Counted from the stretch's first letter, positions 34,093 to 45,042 are shown. The stretch: 64,000 nucleotides of DNA from Tieghemiomyces parasiticus (GCA_027575765.1 JANBPT010000046.1:1-64000), one strand, 5' to 3'. Notes: generated from the sequence alone by a model not told the origin. Program-made: numbers and translations.

Positions 34093-35637
34093 TCACGTGG
34101 ACTCTTTCTTCGTCCGACGGACTTTCTTCCGTGCTGCCGCGCCTTCAGCGGTGAGCTCGGCCACCTGCCGTTTAAGGCTCTCGACGGCAGCGGTGAGAGT
34201 GGCAATGGCATCGACGTTGGAGTGGGACTGCATCTGGTCCTCATACCACCGGGCTTGGAAATCAAGGGCTTGCTTGCGGGCCTTAGACTCGCGGAATTGG
34301 GCTTTGTAGTACATTTTCATCCATTTGGCCAGTTTTAGGTCCGTCTGGGCCTCGGCCGGTACCGCCAACGGGGACTGGTCGAATGTGGCGGGGAGTCTGG
34401 CAAGCTTCATGGTCTGGGTCGGGATGGCGGAGTCTGGCTCGGCAGCCGCTATGACCTGCGGAAGTATTGCCTTGATCCTGGGTTGCGGCTGGACCTTTTG
34501 GGTGGCCAGGACTGCAGGTGTGTGGTCATTTGAAACGGCGAGATCGGACGTCGCGGCTACAGGCACGACAACGGTGGCCTCAATAGCAGTGGGCGGCGCC
34601 TTCATCTCCTTCTTGGCACGAGACTTTTTGGCAGGTTTAGTGAGCGGGGGACCGCTACCGTTAGTGGCTACGGCGTCAACCACTGGGGATTCGACAGGGG
34701 CTGTCGCCACTTTGGACACTTTCTCTTCAGAGACCGGCCGGGGCTTTTTAGACTTTTTGGCGAGACCGTGGCCATTCGCAAATACGGAGGTAGACACCGC
34801 AGGGGTTGGGGGTTCGGGGGAGGCACTACCGTTGCTTTTGGAGGTCTTGGCCTTCGTCGTCGGGGTGCTACCGTCACTGTCTGGCCGGACTTTCTTGGGT
34901 TTCTTGCCAGGGGTGGGGTCACTCGCGCCGTTGGTGGAATCCCTGACCGCGGGACCTGCATCGGATCCGGAAGTCAGCGCGGTCTTGGTCGCTTTTGTGC
35001 GTTTTTTGGTGGGCGTCATGCAAGGACCGCTTGGCTGGGAATCAGCCGCTGCCTGAACCCGCAGTGTACCGCCGCTGGCCAAATTCTTGCAGGGCGTGCC
35101 GGGGGCAGACTTGTCTGTGAGTTCACTCAGTTTATCAGCGTCCCTATCCGTACTGTGGTTGTCGTCATCATCATCGGAAGAGGAGTCAACCGATGGCGAC
35201 GATAAAGTCGATGAAATTTCAACTTTGCTTTTCGTTGCCTTAGATTTGACCTGTGGCGTACCGATTTTCTTACGGGCGACCATGTCCGTGTCCTGGAAGA
35301 GTTGGTCAATTACGTCGTAGTAGGGCCAACGCCGGGGCTTGCCTTTGAGGTGCACGTCCTTCTTGTAGTTGCGAAAGTCAGTAAATGACCGCGATACGAA
35401 GCCATTGATGACATCCGCGGAGACGCTCAGGCCCAGGTCGGTGATGGCCTGGGCGTAGAAGGGGTTACGGTTGTAGTGGGGGAACTGCTCACGGTGCTCG
35501 AGAATGTACTGAAGGAGGGCTAACCGCTGGTCGGGGCGGAACTCGCCGTACCTGATCTTGCGCACGGAACCCGCATCTGATTTGGTTGGCGATGCAGAGG
35601 CCTGCGGCGTGGTCGGGGGCGACTGCGGAATGGTCAT
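34093..35637 (-). CDS. Nuclear protein with Myb/SANT-like N-terminal domain
   Basis: 514-residue protein from ATG 35637 (MTIPQSPPTTPQ). The frame extends upstream only to a non-ATG codon. Residues about 27-112 form a compact helical domain with RLALLQYILEHREQF, a second helix, and FTDFRNYKKDVHLKGKP then WPYYDVIDQLF. That last aromatic pattern is typical of Myb/SANT-like or MADF DNA-binding modules. The middle is a long disordered Lys/Ser/Thr/Pro-rich stretch with many KKxKK and KKSKK patches that look like nuclear signals. The C-terminus (about residues 440-510) is helical, with leucine/valine spacing suggesting a coiled coil, and ends in RKKVRRTKK. A DNA-binding chromatin or transcription factor is inferred. 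No named family is certain. Confidence 0.7.
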   Translation of the reverse strand: MTIPQSPPTTPQASASPTKSDAGSVRKIRYGEFRPDQRLALLQYILEHREQFPHYNRNPFYAQAITDLGLSVSADVINGFVSRSFTDFRNYKKDVHLKGKPRRWPYYDVIDQLFQDTDMVARKKIGTPQVKSKATKSKVEISSTLSSPSVDSSSDDDDDNHSTDRDADKLSELTDKSAPGTPCKNLASGGTLRVQAAADSQPSGPCMTPTKKRTKATKTALTSGSDAGPAVRDSTNGASDPTPGKKPKKVRPDSDGSTPTTKAKTSKSNGSASPEPPTPAVSTSVFANGHGLAKKSKKPRPVSEEKVSKVATAPVESPVVDAVATNGSGPPLTKPAKKSRAKKEMKAPPTAIEATVVVPVAATSDLAVSNDHTPAVLATQKVQPQPRIKAILPQVIAAAEPDSAIPTQTMKLARLPATFDQSPLAVPAEAQTDLKLAKWMKMYYKAQFRESKARKQALDFQARWYEDQMQSHSNVDAIATLTAAVESLKRQVAELTAEGAAARKKVRRTKKEST

Positions 35638-36368
35638 GACGAATCGAGTGAAATGGCTTGCCGGGAAGGCTGTGGGTGGAGGGATTGGATGAGGTCCGCC
35701 GCGATTTGGACCAATCAATGTGCGGGGCTACGTGGCAGCGAAGTCGCAGTTGAATTTGCAGAGGGGGGAACTGGGGGCCGTCAAAGAGAGGAGTGGAAGT
35801 ACTGATGTTAAGGCGGTGAATGGAGTGACCGCTATCAAGCAGAGACGTAGGAAGTATCGATGGGTTATGAAGTTGTTAAAGTGTAGAAAACTGAGGGATA
35901 GCGTCTCCACCGCGTACACGGCAAGTTGAATTACGCAGTCCGCAACACGAGGTGGGGGGTTTTTTTTTTGGTATCCTTCCAACATTTTTTTTACCCCTAT
36001 CAAGCTCCATTATATGAGGAAGAAGGATGGAACTTAACACTGGTATTGTGACTCAATCGGCAACTATTATGCATTGCAAACGCGACCACCGCAGTACTGT
36101 AATTGATTTTAGGAGGCCATGGCCTACGATCACGTAGAGAATCAAGTAAAAGCCGGCTACCTCGGCCGCCAGTAATTCAGGCTTGATGTCATCTCAACCC
36201 AGGGTATAGAGAGACATTGGATGCCTAAAACGAAATGCCTCAGGAGCTGTAGCTAAGGAAAACGCCACCACCACAGACTACCTGGGAGTGAGGACTAATT
36301 CTAAAGCACCATTAGCCGCATCTGCAAGAATCTAATGTTGACATCAATTATCACCAAAAAAAGTTGCC
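35638..36368. other. Spacer between Myb-like gene and tRNA-Ile
   Basis: Upstream flank of the Myb-like gene, with a T run near 35960-35969. From about 36 kb the sequence becomes AT-richer. No gene seen. Confidence 0.6.
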
Positions 36369-36443
36369 TGCCCCATGCAGGGATCGAACCTACGACCTTC
36401 GCGTTATTAGCACGACGCTCTAAACCAACTGAGCTAATAGGGC
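36369..36443 (-). tRNA. tRNA-Ile (anticodon AAU), second copy
   Basis: Reverse complement of this segment is identical to the tRNA-Ile at 2-76: acceptor GCCCTAT/ATGGGGC, anticodon loop CTAATAA, discriminator A at 36369. A seven-T run lies just downstream on the transcribed strand as terminator. No intron. Confidence 0.95.
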
Positions 36444-37027
36444 CTATGTTTCTGTATTTTTGCAGCACTTTCAGTTGCCTTAACTCTTAGCCTTCCTAGT
36501 TTTTACGTCATGTTCTCATAAGCCTATAGTTTATTGTCTCCCGAGTTTATTTTAACTTGCTGACTTTGGGGACAAAGAACCCTAGGTCGCCGTCAACCGG
36601 AACTAGAAAAGGGGACGAATTCTAGGAAAGCACTTTTGATCTCATTTTTTCTACTCGCTAACTAAACCGTTTATACACACATTACATTTCGTGTTGTGCG
36701 TTTATTATTAGAGAGACCTACGTTTAGGGCTTTGACGAAAAAAGAAATGAAAAGAATATTGGCGCGATATTATAGAAACGCAATAGGTCAGTAAAAAAGC
36801 TGTCGTTTATTCATAGGGCCCTAATTGGACCCGTTATATACTAGCTATCGGACGTCGAATTGATGTCCGGTTACGACAAGGACAATAAAGCTTCCTTGTA
36901 ACGATAAAAGGAAGCTAGGATTATTGATAAACTCGGCCTAGGCACCAAGAGGCTTTGGTTACTTCCCTCTGGCTGGCGGCATTGATAAAACTAGATTTTC
37001 CTCAGCTGCGGCTAATCACAAAATTTG
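36444..37027. other. AT-rich spacer between tRNA-Ile and solo LTR
   Basis: Holds an imperfectly understood inverted repeat, AGCTTCCTT...AAGGAAGCT (about 36891-36918). It ends in CACAAAATTTG directly before the LTR. It may contain worn LTR pieces, but I could not align any. Confidence 0.45.
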
Positions 37028-37505
37028 TGTGAAGCCGAGCACGCCTTCTACATTTGAGGAGTTGTAATAGATCGCGCCTATACCTCTGACAAAGGAAAAG
37101 TAAAGAAAGGAACCGGACAACCGCTAGGAGAGGCCCGGAAGAGACGGAAGCCTAGCCAGGCTCTCCACCAATAGTAGTAGATCCTTTTAGTTTGGTTGCA
37201 GTATATAAGCTGGACCCAAGTATGCAACACAGGGTCTGGCAGCTTTTGATAATTCTCTGTCTCATAGTGTCATCCGTGGTCACTATTCCGTTAAGTCAAT
37301 CTAGTACCAGTATTCTCCTAAGCTCGTTTATTGATACACGTTTTAGATTTTCTTTGTTTGGCAACTCTGTCGATAGTTGTCCGTTTCCACTTTGCGTTGC
37401 AGATTCGGATACCCCTACTCCGACTGCATACCCCCGAACTCTCCACTCCATCCTGGAGGTTATTTTGAAAACGGGAATGGTTATCCAATTCCGGTCGGCT
37501 TTACA
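37028..37505 (+). mobile_element. Solo LTR, family A copy 1 (478 bp)
   Basis: Begins TGTGAAGCC and ends GGCTTTACA, near-perfect inverted ends of LTR type (TG...CA). The four bases before it and after it are both TTTG, a likely target duplication. It has the same length (478) and is clearly similar throughout to 56779-57256. It contains a TATATAAG box (37202-37209), followed at once by a hairpin (37208-37244). No internal region or coding sequence remains, so it is a solo LTR. Immediately after the duplication the 11-base start TGTGAAGCCGA appears again at 37510, which may be the edge of an older copy. Confidence 0.8.
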
Positions 37506-40215
37506 TTTGTGTGAAGCCGACTCGTTTTCAGTACAGTATGCCAATGAATCAATGTAGCAAAATATTCCAACTAAGTAGTATAAGCCGAGTATGTTATAGA
37601 ACGGATTTTTTATTAGTAAGGAAATACCGGCGAGTATTGATATCCTCGCTCTTTACTACAAAATGGGGCGGCGAAGTGCTCTGACCCAATAACTGCTAGC
37701 ACCGCGCTGGTCCGGTTGGCAAGACAAGTATCATGTTATCGAAAAGATGTAAGCTAAGTTTTCGGCTTAAAAGAAGTCGGAGTAGCCGTTCCAGAAAAGG
37801 AGACGTTGCCGACAATCCTGCGAGTGCGGAAAAGTCGAAAGTGGGTCCCATGGGAGAAATTGGCACCTCACTTATTAGGCAGCACAGAAGACCTATTTTA
37901 CTGTGTCGCCCACCAGGGAGATTTGAACCTTTACACCTGGCATCAAGCCCGGTGCACAATATATTTTTGTATGTGATGAGGGCAGCTCCCTTGGCGCCTT
38001 CTGCCTCTTTTTCTCCGCCTACCCATGATGTTCGCGGCACATCAATTGTCCGCTGGGCTTCGCAAACTCTGGCTCCGGATTATACAATAGCTTATAACCC
38101 TGGATATAATTTTAACTTATCACACTTTGCTATGATAACATGGTATAGTTTATACTTGTCTTATTATTGTACTGGCAGCCTTTTATTAAAAGGCCGTCCG
38201 TTTCTAGTAATTAAAAGACACTTTGAAAACACCTCCCAATTTTACATGTCTTTTAAAAACCCTCTAAATTATTATACATTGTCGAAAACTTGAGTATTTA
38301 TTATAATTATTATTATTTCTGTGCCTGGTATTACATTTTAAGGAAGGTGTCGCGTGAAATACATTAGTAAATAATTATAGTTATAGTAGGCCGCAGTGGC
38401 CACCATTCGATAGCATTTGTACTCACATTCGCTACTTATGAAGGTCCAGGGCTATTGATTTAACTGAGCTACGTATTTATCATACCCGTAAGAAACGCCA
38501 GGCGTTAAGATGTACCTGCTGCGGACCAGGCCGCATTCCTTCTGCGCCGAGACGCCTGCCTAAACGCTTCATATTGACCTCATCCGCTGAAATGACTCAT
38601 CTACGTTAGCCTTCCACCGCCAGCCCTCCACACCCTTCTACCAGCCCAGAGACTCCCCAAGAGCACTCTCCCCTAGCCACGAACGCCCGCTAATACGCCA
38701 ACAGTTATCCTACTTATAAGGCGCACCCCATGCCCCTTGCAAAGCGACACTCCTACTTCTCTACGCTTGTTTTCTTTTCAATAAACCCTTTAATTCCCGG
38801 GAATTCTGCCTACCACGGTTTGGTTATTTATTTATGGATTACTTGTGGCTTTCGATAGGGGTCACATACTCGATAGGTGGTTTATATTGTTTTTATTGTC
38901 ACATCTACTCATAGTTTGTGACGCTAAGCCTAGGGTCCTCCCAACTCGAAATATATATGGCCGCTGACCCGATATATGAAAATACAGGTGAGTATACTGT
39001 GGAGGTAACGAGATACTCACGAAACGGCGTAATTACTGATATCACAACTAAGAACACCACTATATTTCATCACGTGATTCCTGCTATTATCGCTATTCAC
39101 ACATAACTGGTGCGTCCTACATTTCAATTGGGAACTTACCATAGATAACCCTTTGATGTACAACTCATTACATGGCATTATGAGTATGAGGAAAAGGAAC
39201 CCTTATTCATGGGGGGGGGTACTCATCGCCAGCCAATATGCCGTGCACTCGGACCGTATTCGCTTTTCTCTACTAGTATACACCACTCCACCAGCTGTAG
39301 AATCATCTATCTTACCAGCGACCAATGTCCCCTCCCTTGTATATACGCCTCACAACCAATGTTATGAAAATAGAAATCGGAGCCAGTGATTACCTGCGGG
39401 CCCTATTGTATAACTGTGACGTGACTCGAGTTCATTTATATTAGTCGTCTAGTAGTTTCAGCCGTCATGGATAATGCTATGAAGGCGACCCAGTACCAAT
39501 CCTAGTATGTTTAAATCGATCGTTAATTCAGATGTATCCGTTTCTAAGCGATTAACTTCAATGCACCTTTGACTTCATGGCCAGAGAGAGTGTTAACCGT
39601 ATGGTACACTCATACACACCCAATCGTCAAAGTCTGTATACAGCGATACTGACGAGGGAGGGGTTCAAGATACTTAATTTAATTTGGCAATGCAGGTGTA
39701 AGTAACAAGCTATTGGTGAAAATCAAAATCAATCGACCCTAAGAGGCCGCTTAGCAATTATATACCCAGCTTCCAGAATTTTAATTTGGACGGAAAGTAG
39801 CCATACTGGCGGCAGACGTGCGTTAGACGCATTCGATTAAATACATATAGTTTATTGTAAAAAATAAGCTACCTCATCGAAAAGGATAAAGAAAATGGCA
39901 GCGATACGTACAAGTAGCGGATTCAAAAGCAAGGTTTGGACATGTTAATCCGGAGCGAGGTAAAATTGGTAAATGTACAGGGTGCGGGAATGGGAGGGGA
40001 GAACGGTTAAGTTGAGGGGCAGTGTTACGGTCGTCGAAGTATAAAGGTATTAAGAAAAGCAGCGAAGTATATTGGAAACAGCGGGATGGGAGTTGAAGGT
40101 CTGCAGGCGGAGGACAGGGTCGACAACCAGGGAAAGAGAACGGCCGGAAAGCGCAGCCTTATCTCGATTAATTTTATTGAGCCGTCACATGAGATTGGGA
40201 ACTGGCGCAGATGAT
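37506..40215. other. AT-rich accessory block, possible repeat remnants
   Basis: Starts with a repeat of the family A LTR edge (37510). An AT-rich open frame at 37733-38293 has no recognisable domain. A segment with TATAAGG (about 38716) followed by AATAAA (about 38781) resembles an LTR promoter/polyadenylation layout, but I could not define its ends. No tRNA or gene of known family. Confidence 0.4.
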
Positions 40216-41436
40216 TTAGTGTTCGGCGGTGTCATCGCCGCGGGTAAGGGGCATGGTCTCGGTCGGTTGCGCGGAGCTAGGATCCTTGGCGCCCACGCTG
40301 GTATAGCTAGGCGGGGCCACATCACCCTGCTTGCCGGCCTCCATATCCTCAGCCGACGTCATACCGTCACCGTACAAACTGTAGCCCTGGTTAACGGTAG
40401 CGTTGCGACGACGGCGGGCGGACCAGAAGGCAAACAGGTGGTAGAGCACCAGCGGAATGGTGAGCAGGGCGGTGACAATGCTGAAGCTGGCAATGGCGGC
40501 GATGAGTGTGACGCGCACGAACGGCGACAGGCCCGACCAGAAGGTGGTAACATGGTGGACGGGGGCAGCCACAGCGTAGCGAAGGGCGTCACGGAGATTA
40601 CCCTCGGCCGCGGTCGGAGTAGCCTCGTGGCCAACCGCCGGCCGGGGCTCGTTGACAGCCGGGCCGTGACCGTGGCCGTAGGTCGAGATCCGGGCTAGGT
40701 GGCCGCCAGAGTGGTCCACGGTGAAGTCCGGGAGGTTGTTGTCCGCCTTGACGCAGGGAGCGACACGGTCGCTAATGTCGCCGTTCGGGTGGATCTCGAT
40801 GATGTTCTCGACATACTCCTGCTGGCTCACCTTGACACCCTCCACCGAAGTAATGCGCTGGGTCAGCTTTAGTACGCGCATGTAGGGACCTTCGTCACCC
40901 GTGGTGGTGGCACCGGAATTAGGCGTCGGGCGGGGGATCACGTCATGACTGTCAACGGTTTGGGCCGGCCGACCGGAGGTCTCCCGTTTGATGGTGATAA
41001 TTTGGGCGCTGACCTCAACATTGGCCACGCGGAGCTGGTCCAGCAAGTGACGCACGCCCAGCTGCATGAGCAGATCGTCTTGGAGCTTCGGCGTGACGAA
41101 GGTAGCCTTCTCAATGCTGACGTTCTGGATACCGTCATGTAGGCGCTTGTTGTTGAGGAGTACCTCGCCGCTGGTGTGCACGGCCACGTCGACGCTGATA
41201 CTGACGTCGCGCGTGGCCACCCACTCGGCCGTCACGTGTGGGTGGAGCAAGTCCAATTCCAGGTGAGGCGCAAAAATCTGGTCCAGACGGTCTATGGTAA
41301 CCACATAGTGGTTCCAGCCTGGGGTGGCCGAGCGAGTCATACTCACCGTGGTCTTGGGCACGTCCATGAGGATGGTGGCGTCGACCACCGCACCGGCGGC
41401 GACTACAACGAGCAGACAAGCCTTGAAGTGCTTCAT
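40216..41436 (-). CDS. Type I membrane protein with cytoplasmic PPxY motif
   Basis: 406 residues from ATG 41436. The start is chosen because it opens a clear signal peptide (MKHFKACLLVVVAAGAVVDA); the open frame upstream is non-coding in character. The lumenal/extracellular part (about residues 20-305) is mixed alpha/beta with no repeats that I recognise. One transmembrane span lies at about 309-338 (VTLIAAIASFSIVTALLT) and is followed by ARRRR, so the C-terminus is cytosolic. The tail holds PPSY at about residue 375, a candidate binding site for WW domains of Rsp5/Nedd4 ubiquitin ligases, plus Ser/Thr-rich sequence. It may be a cargo or adaptor in the secretory/endosomal system. The family is not recognised. 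Confidence 0.7.
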   Translation of the reverse strand: MKHFKACLLVVVAAGAVVDATILMDVPKTTVSMTRSATPGWNHYVVTIDRLDQIFAPHLELDLLHPHVTAEWVATRDVSISVDVAVHTSGEVLLNNKRLHDGIQNVSIEKATFVTPKLQDDLLMQLGVRHLLDQLRVANVEVSAQIITIKRETSGRPAQTVDSHDVIPRPTPNSGATTTGDEGPYMRVLKLTQRITSVEGVKVSQQEYVENIIEIHPNGDISDRVAPCVKADNNLPDFTVDHSGGHLARISTYGHGHGPAVNEPRPAVGHEATPTAAEGNLRDALRYAVAAPVHHVTTFWSGLSPFVRVTLIAAIASFSIVTALLTIPLVLYHLFAFWSARRRRNATVNQGYSLYGDGMTSAEDMEAGKQGDVAPPSYTSVGAKDPSSAQPTETMPLTRGDDTAEH

Positions 41437-44055
41437 AGCGACAGAGCAGGGGGGAGGGAGACGAAGAGGTGGTATCCGGTGTGAGACGCAGTGGTAGTGG
41501 AAGGGCAGAGAGGAACGGAAGGGAGAGCCGTGGTTTATATTGAAGAAGGGCAGAGCGGGGAGTACGCAGGGACGCACAGTGATAAGCAGGGGCAGCTAGA
41601 AGAAAAAAAGTGGAACAGGCACCGAGAGCAGCGTAGGAGTCCGTAAAACCTAGGTAAGGAGAACGATAGATGAGGGAGCGGTCGGCAGGGCAATGTAATG
41701 TCGACTTACTAGGGGGCGGCTGACAGCGTGCTTTAAATAGCATCCACGGCCGTTCGTCCTCACACTATACGCCTATGTCTCTCCCCTCCAGGGTCCCTTC
41801 TATGGCCGACCAAGGGGTCGCAACAAAGGCTTCGGGAATGATAAAGAGAGAAGAAGAGAGAAGGGGGCCATAAAGAATATAATCGACCGGCCAATGAGTA
41901 CAGCTCGCAGCACATACGAGCGACCTCGGCGGCTAGGAGAACGACGGAAAAGGGGGGGAGGCGTTGGTGGACAAGGGTGGTGGGTGGGACCGGTGTAACG
42001 ACGACGGGCTCGGGGCCGCCGACACAGCCTGAACGGCCGGCGGCGCCTTACCGTTGAGCCCGCGAGTGCCTAGCGACGGCACGCTGTGTTCGATGGAAGA
42101 GAGGTGGCTGTAAAGGGGGTGGGGTGCGTTTGCCCACTCGCCCGTTCCGCTTATCATCGACGTATTGGGTGGCAAGTCCTGTGCGTTTGAGCCTCCACCC
42201 ATCGCCCGCCCTCCGTTCCCTTCGTTTGCACCCGTTGTCGGCTCAGTTGCGTCGCTGATCCCTCCCGTTGTAAACCTGGGGGGGGGGCGATGCAGAGCAC
42301 ATGGAGTAAAAGTGGGCCGTAGAGCGGGCGGCAGATGGCGGTGGAGGAGAGAGAATAGCGGCGGTGATACGCTGGTCACGCTTGAGCCCGTAAATCGAAG
42401 GTCTATCGCTTTGTTGCCAATTCTTTACGAACGGTCACAACAAGGGTATGATTAATCGGGGGATCGTTTTGGACAAAGACTACAGTGCATACCATAGCAA
42501 GTGTCAACGGGGGAGGTCGGCCTGTCGCCAGGAAAGCAGCGAGGGCAGGGACATCGACAGCCGGCAGATACGGGCTATCGGGTGGAGGTCTCCGCACTCT
42601 CACCCCCCCCCCCGACTTCACGGACAGCAACCGGTTGTCCATGGCAGTTATTTGGTCTGCCGGACAGCTGGCTTGGCGCTGAGAGATCGCGTGTTGTAAA
42701 AAAAAACGAACAAAGCGTGTGTAGGTAAGGGCAGGAGGCGCCCACATCGGACTCTCCTCCCGGCCTTACCTCCCCGATTTAGCGGCGACCCGCGCCAGGT
42801 GTACTTCGCGGTCGGGATGGGGGCTAAGGACGCTCGTTTCGCGAACCAACCGGCTATAAGGAATTCTATGATGGCGGCGATTCAACCTAACCCGCCTGTC
42901 GCGACGCACGGCTTAGGGGACTAATCATAGCCTCAGCGGCCGGCCAACTACACTAACCCTGCCTATGGTTCAAAAGCAGCGTGCTCTGCCGGAAACAATT
43001 TCTGTGATGTGGCGTTTCCCGAGTGAGAGGGAGGTGGGCTAGTGGCGTGAACCTTAGACGGGCATAGGAACCGACCCTTCCCTCTGCCCAGTTTGCGACC
43101 AGTGATAAACACTGGCAGGATATATTGACGTTGGCTGCCGGTCATCGGTTTTTGCGACAGGGCTCTGCTCTCATCAATAACCGCCGAAAACCGGCCGATG
43201 AGTTACACCAGCAAAGTATATTCTCTAATCCCTTAAGTGACCCGTTGCTTGAGCACACAGCCCCACGGAAGGGCTGCTTCCAGTTGGTACAGGGGGAGGG
43301 AGAGAGGGCTACAAAACTCATGGGCTGAAGGCGGCCTACGCTGGCCGGCGCTTATCGAGATTTGGCCTGTGATAACAACCGTTTGCTTGGCGAGCCTGCG
43401 GATCCATCACATCGCCCAACTATATTAGTATTTTTTGCCTCGGGCCGCCCTGGACCGTGCCATCCCTTATTGATAAGGCTTAGAGCTGGCCGCTATTTGA
43501 GTCACTGGCGAGCCAATACGCCTGGTTCTCAGAATACAAGGGTTCACCACCCCATTTGTTCGACTCTTGCACTATCTCCCCTCCCCTCTCGTCTCTAGCC
43601 GCATGAGGCTCAAGGCCCGCCCATCCGCGCTCAGGGCCGACGGGACGATGGCCGTCGTTGGATGTTGGGCGTGGTCCTGAAGCAAATAGGGAGTAATGAA
43701 GCACACGGGAAACCTGTTGACCAATATGGACATAGACGATACTGCACACTGGGCGAAAGGAATGAGGCTCCTGCTACCATAATCGCCGACAGTCCATAGC
43801 TTACCGTGCGCATGGCGATGACGTTATGTAAACAAACGACTGTTTTAACAGGGCCGGCGTGGATCCGATCAGACTGTCACTAAGAATGAAGCGACCAGGG
43901 GATAAATGTTCGAACTAAGCTCTCCAACACCGACTACTGTACCATAATAAACGTCGAAATTTATAGCATAAAGAACAATGCCACGCCGCGTATTTCTTGA
44001 GTCGCCGCAGAGCCCACAGAGCATAAGGTCAAGCGGCTAAAACATCCCGGCCGAT
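41437..44055. other. Intergenic region, no firm gene
   Basis: Upstream of the type I membrane protein and downstream of the mitochondrial carrier. On the minus strand, open frames at 42403-42747 and 41933-42379 are joined by intron-like signals (donor GTATGC near 42494, poly-pyrimidine and CAG near 42280), but the reading frames do not join into a recognisable protein. A C run lies at about 42602-42613. Confidence 0.45.
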
Positions 44056-45042
44056 TTAGGCCGACTTGGACTGCAACCACCGCTGCTGAACCTCGTATGT
44101 CAACAAGGCGATACCAAACAGCGGTGCCACGATGCAACACCGGGGCAGCACGCCCTTGAACAGGGCCCCGATTCCTTCGTTCCGCACGATATCTTTAAAA
44201 CAGTCCCGCACGCCCAGATACTTGGGGGTCCCCGATGCAGGCGACACCTGGAGGCGGGTCTTGATGACATCGGCCGGGGTGACGGCGCCGGACGCGAAAA
44301 ACGCCGCCGTAACGCCGGACAAAAACACGGCGTGGAACGGAGCCTGGCCGGTAGCAGGGTCGACAAACAGCGACTTGAGGATAGCGTGTGAAGGGAAAAA
44401 GAAAATGGAGAAGGGGACATCGCGGAGGAGGGTGGCCGGAGTACCGCGGTAGAGCCCACGAAGCCCGAGCTGGCGGACAATCCCCAAGGCGGTGGGCCGC
44501 TGCGGCGGTGGGCCGGTGCCCGACGAAGCGGCTTGGGCGCCAGCGACCTGCATATGAATCTTGACAATTTCCATCGGGTTGGTCACCACGACCTGGCAGA
44601 ACCCCGCGGTCGCTCCGGAGAGCATGCCCTCCACGGCAGTCAACTGTCCGTCGGCGACCCCGCGACGGCGGGAAAACCACTCGCGAGTATAGTCGTTCAC
44701 GGCGAGCTTGATGGCCTTCTCCGGGGTGATACCGACTAGCGTCGGGACCAAGCCGCGGTAGATCCCGCGGGCACCCTCGCGCTGAATAATCGAACGGAAA
44801 CAGGCCAGGCCGCTACGGTACGGGAGTACGCCCTGTGTATTGGGCCGCTGGTTCTGGAGCCGGGTCTTAACAATGTCTAGGGGGTAAATAATTAAGGTAC
44901 CGGTGATGCCAGCCACGGCCCCACTGGCCAGCTTATTGGTCAACTGGGTGAGACCTGGGCTAGGTTTGGTGACACTTTTTGGGGCGACCGGGTCGTGGCG
45001 TGGCGTTAGGTTGTCGGCCACAGTTCTCGAGGGTTGAGCCAT
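44056..45042 (-). CDS. Mitochondrial carrier, glutamate-carrier-like (SLC25A22/A18 type)
   Basis: Inner-membrane solute carrier of 328 residues from ATG 45042. The frame opens earlier only through GTG and would add a polar N-terminus. It has three carrier repeats with their signatures: PLDIVKTRLQ (about residue 54), PMEIVKIHMQ in the second and PADVIKTRLQ in the third. The segment GITPEKAIKLAVNDYTREW after the first repeat is characteristic of the glutamate and aspartate/glutamate carrier branch. There is no EF-hand N-terminal domain, unlike fungal Agc1, so I favour a glutamate/H+ type carrier. No introns. Substrate is inferred from the branch, not proven. Confidence 0.88.
   Translation of the reverse strand: MAQPSRTVADNLTPRHDPVAPKSVTKPSPGLTQLTNKLASGAVAGITGTLIIYPLDIVKTRLQNQRPNTQGVLPYRSGLACFRSIIQREGARGIYRGLVPTLVGITPEKAIKLAVNDYTREWFSRRRGVADGQLTAVEGMLSGATAGFCQVVVTNPMEIVKIHMQVAGAQAASSGTGPPPQRPTALGIVRQLGLRGLYRGTPATLLRDVPFSIFFFPSHAILKSLFVDPATGQAPFHAVFLSGVTAAFFASGAVTPADVIKTRLQVSPASGTPKYLGVRDCFKDIVRNEGIGALFKGVLPRCCIVAPLFGIALLTYEVQQRWLQSKSA

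Noticed and set aside
37733..38293. 186-codon AT-rich open frame between repeats
   Set aside because: Composition-driven translation with no domain, no leader, and no relation to retroelement proteins that I can see.
41933..42747. Two minus-strand frames linked by intron-like signals
   Set aside because: Joining at the best splice sites shifts the frame to a quick stop. Homopolymer C runs inside make the translation unreliable.
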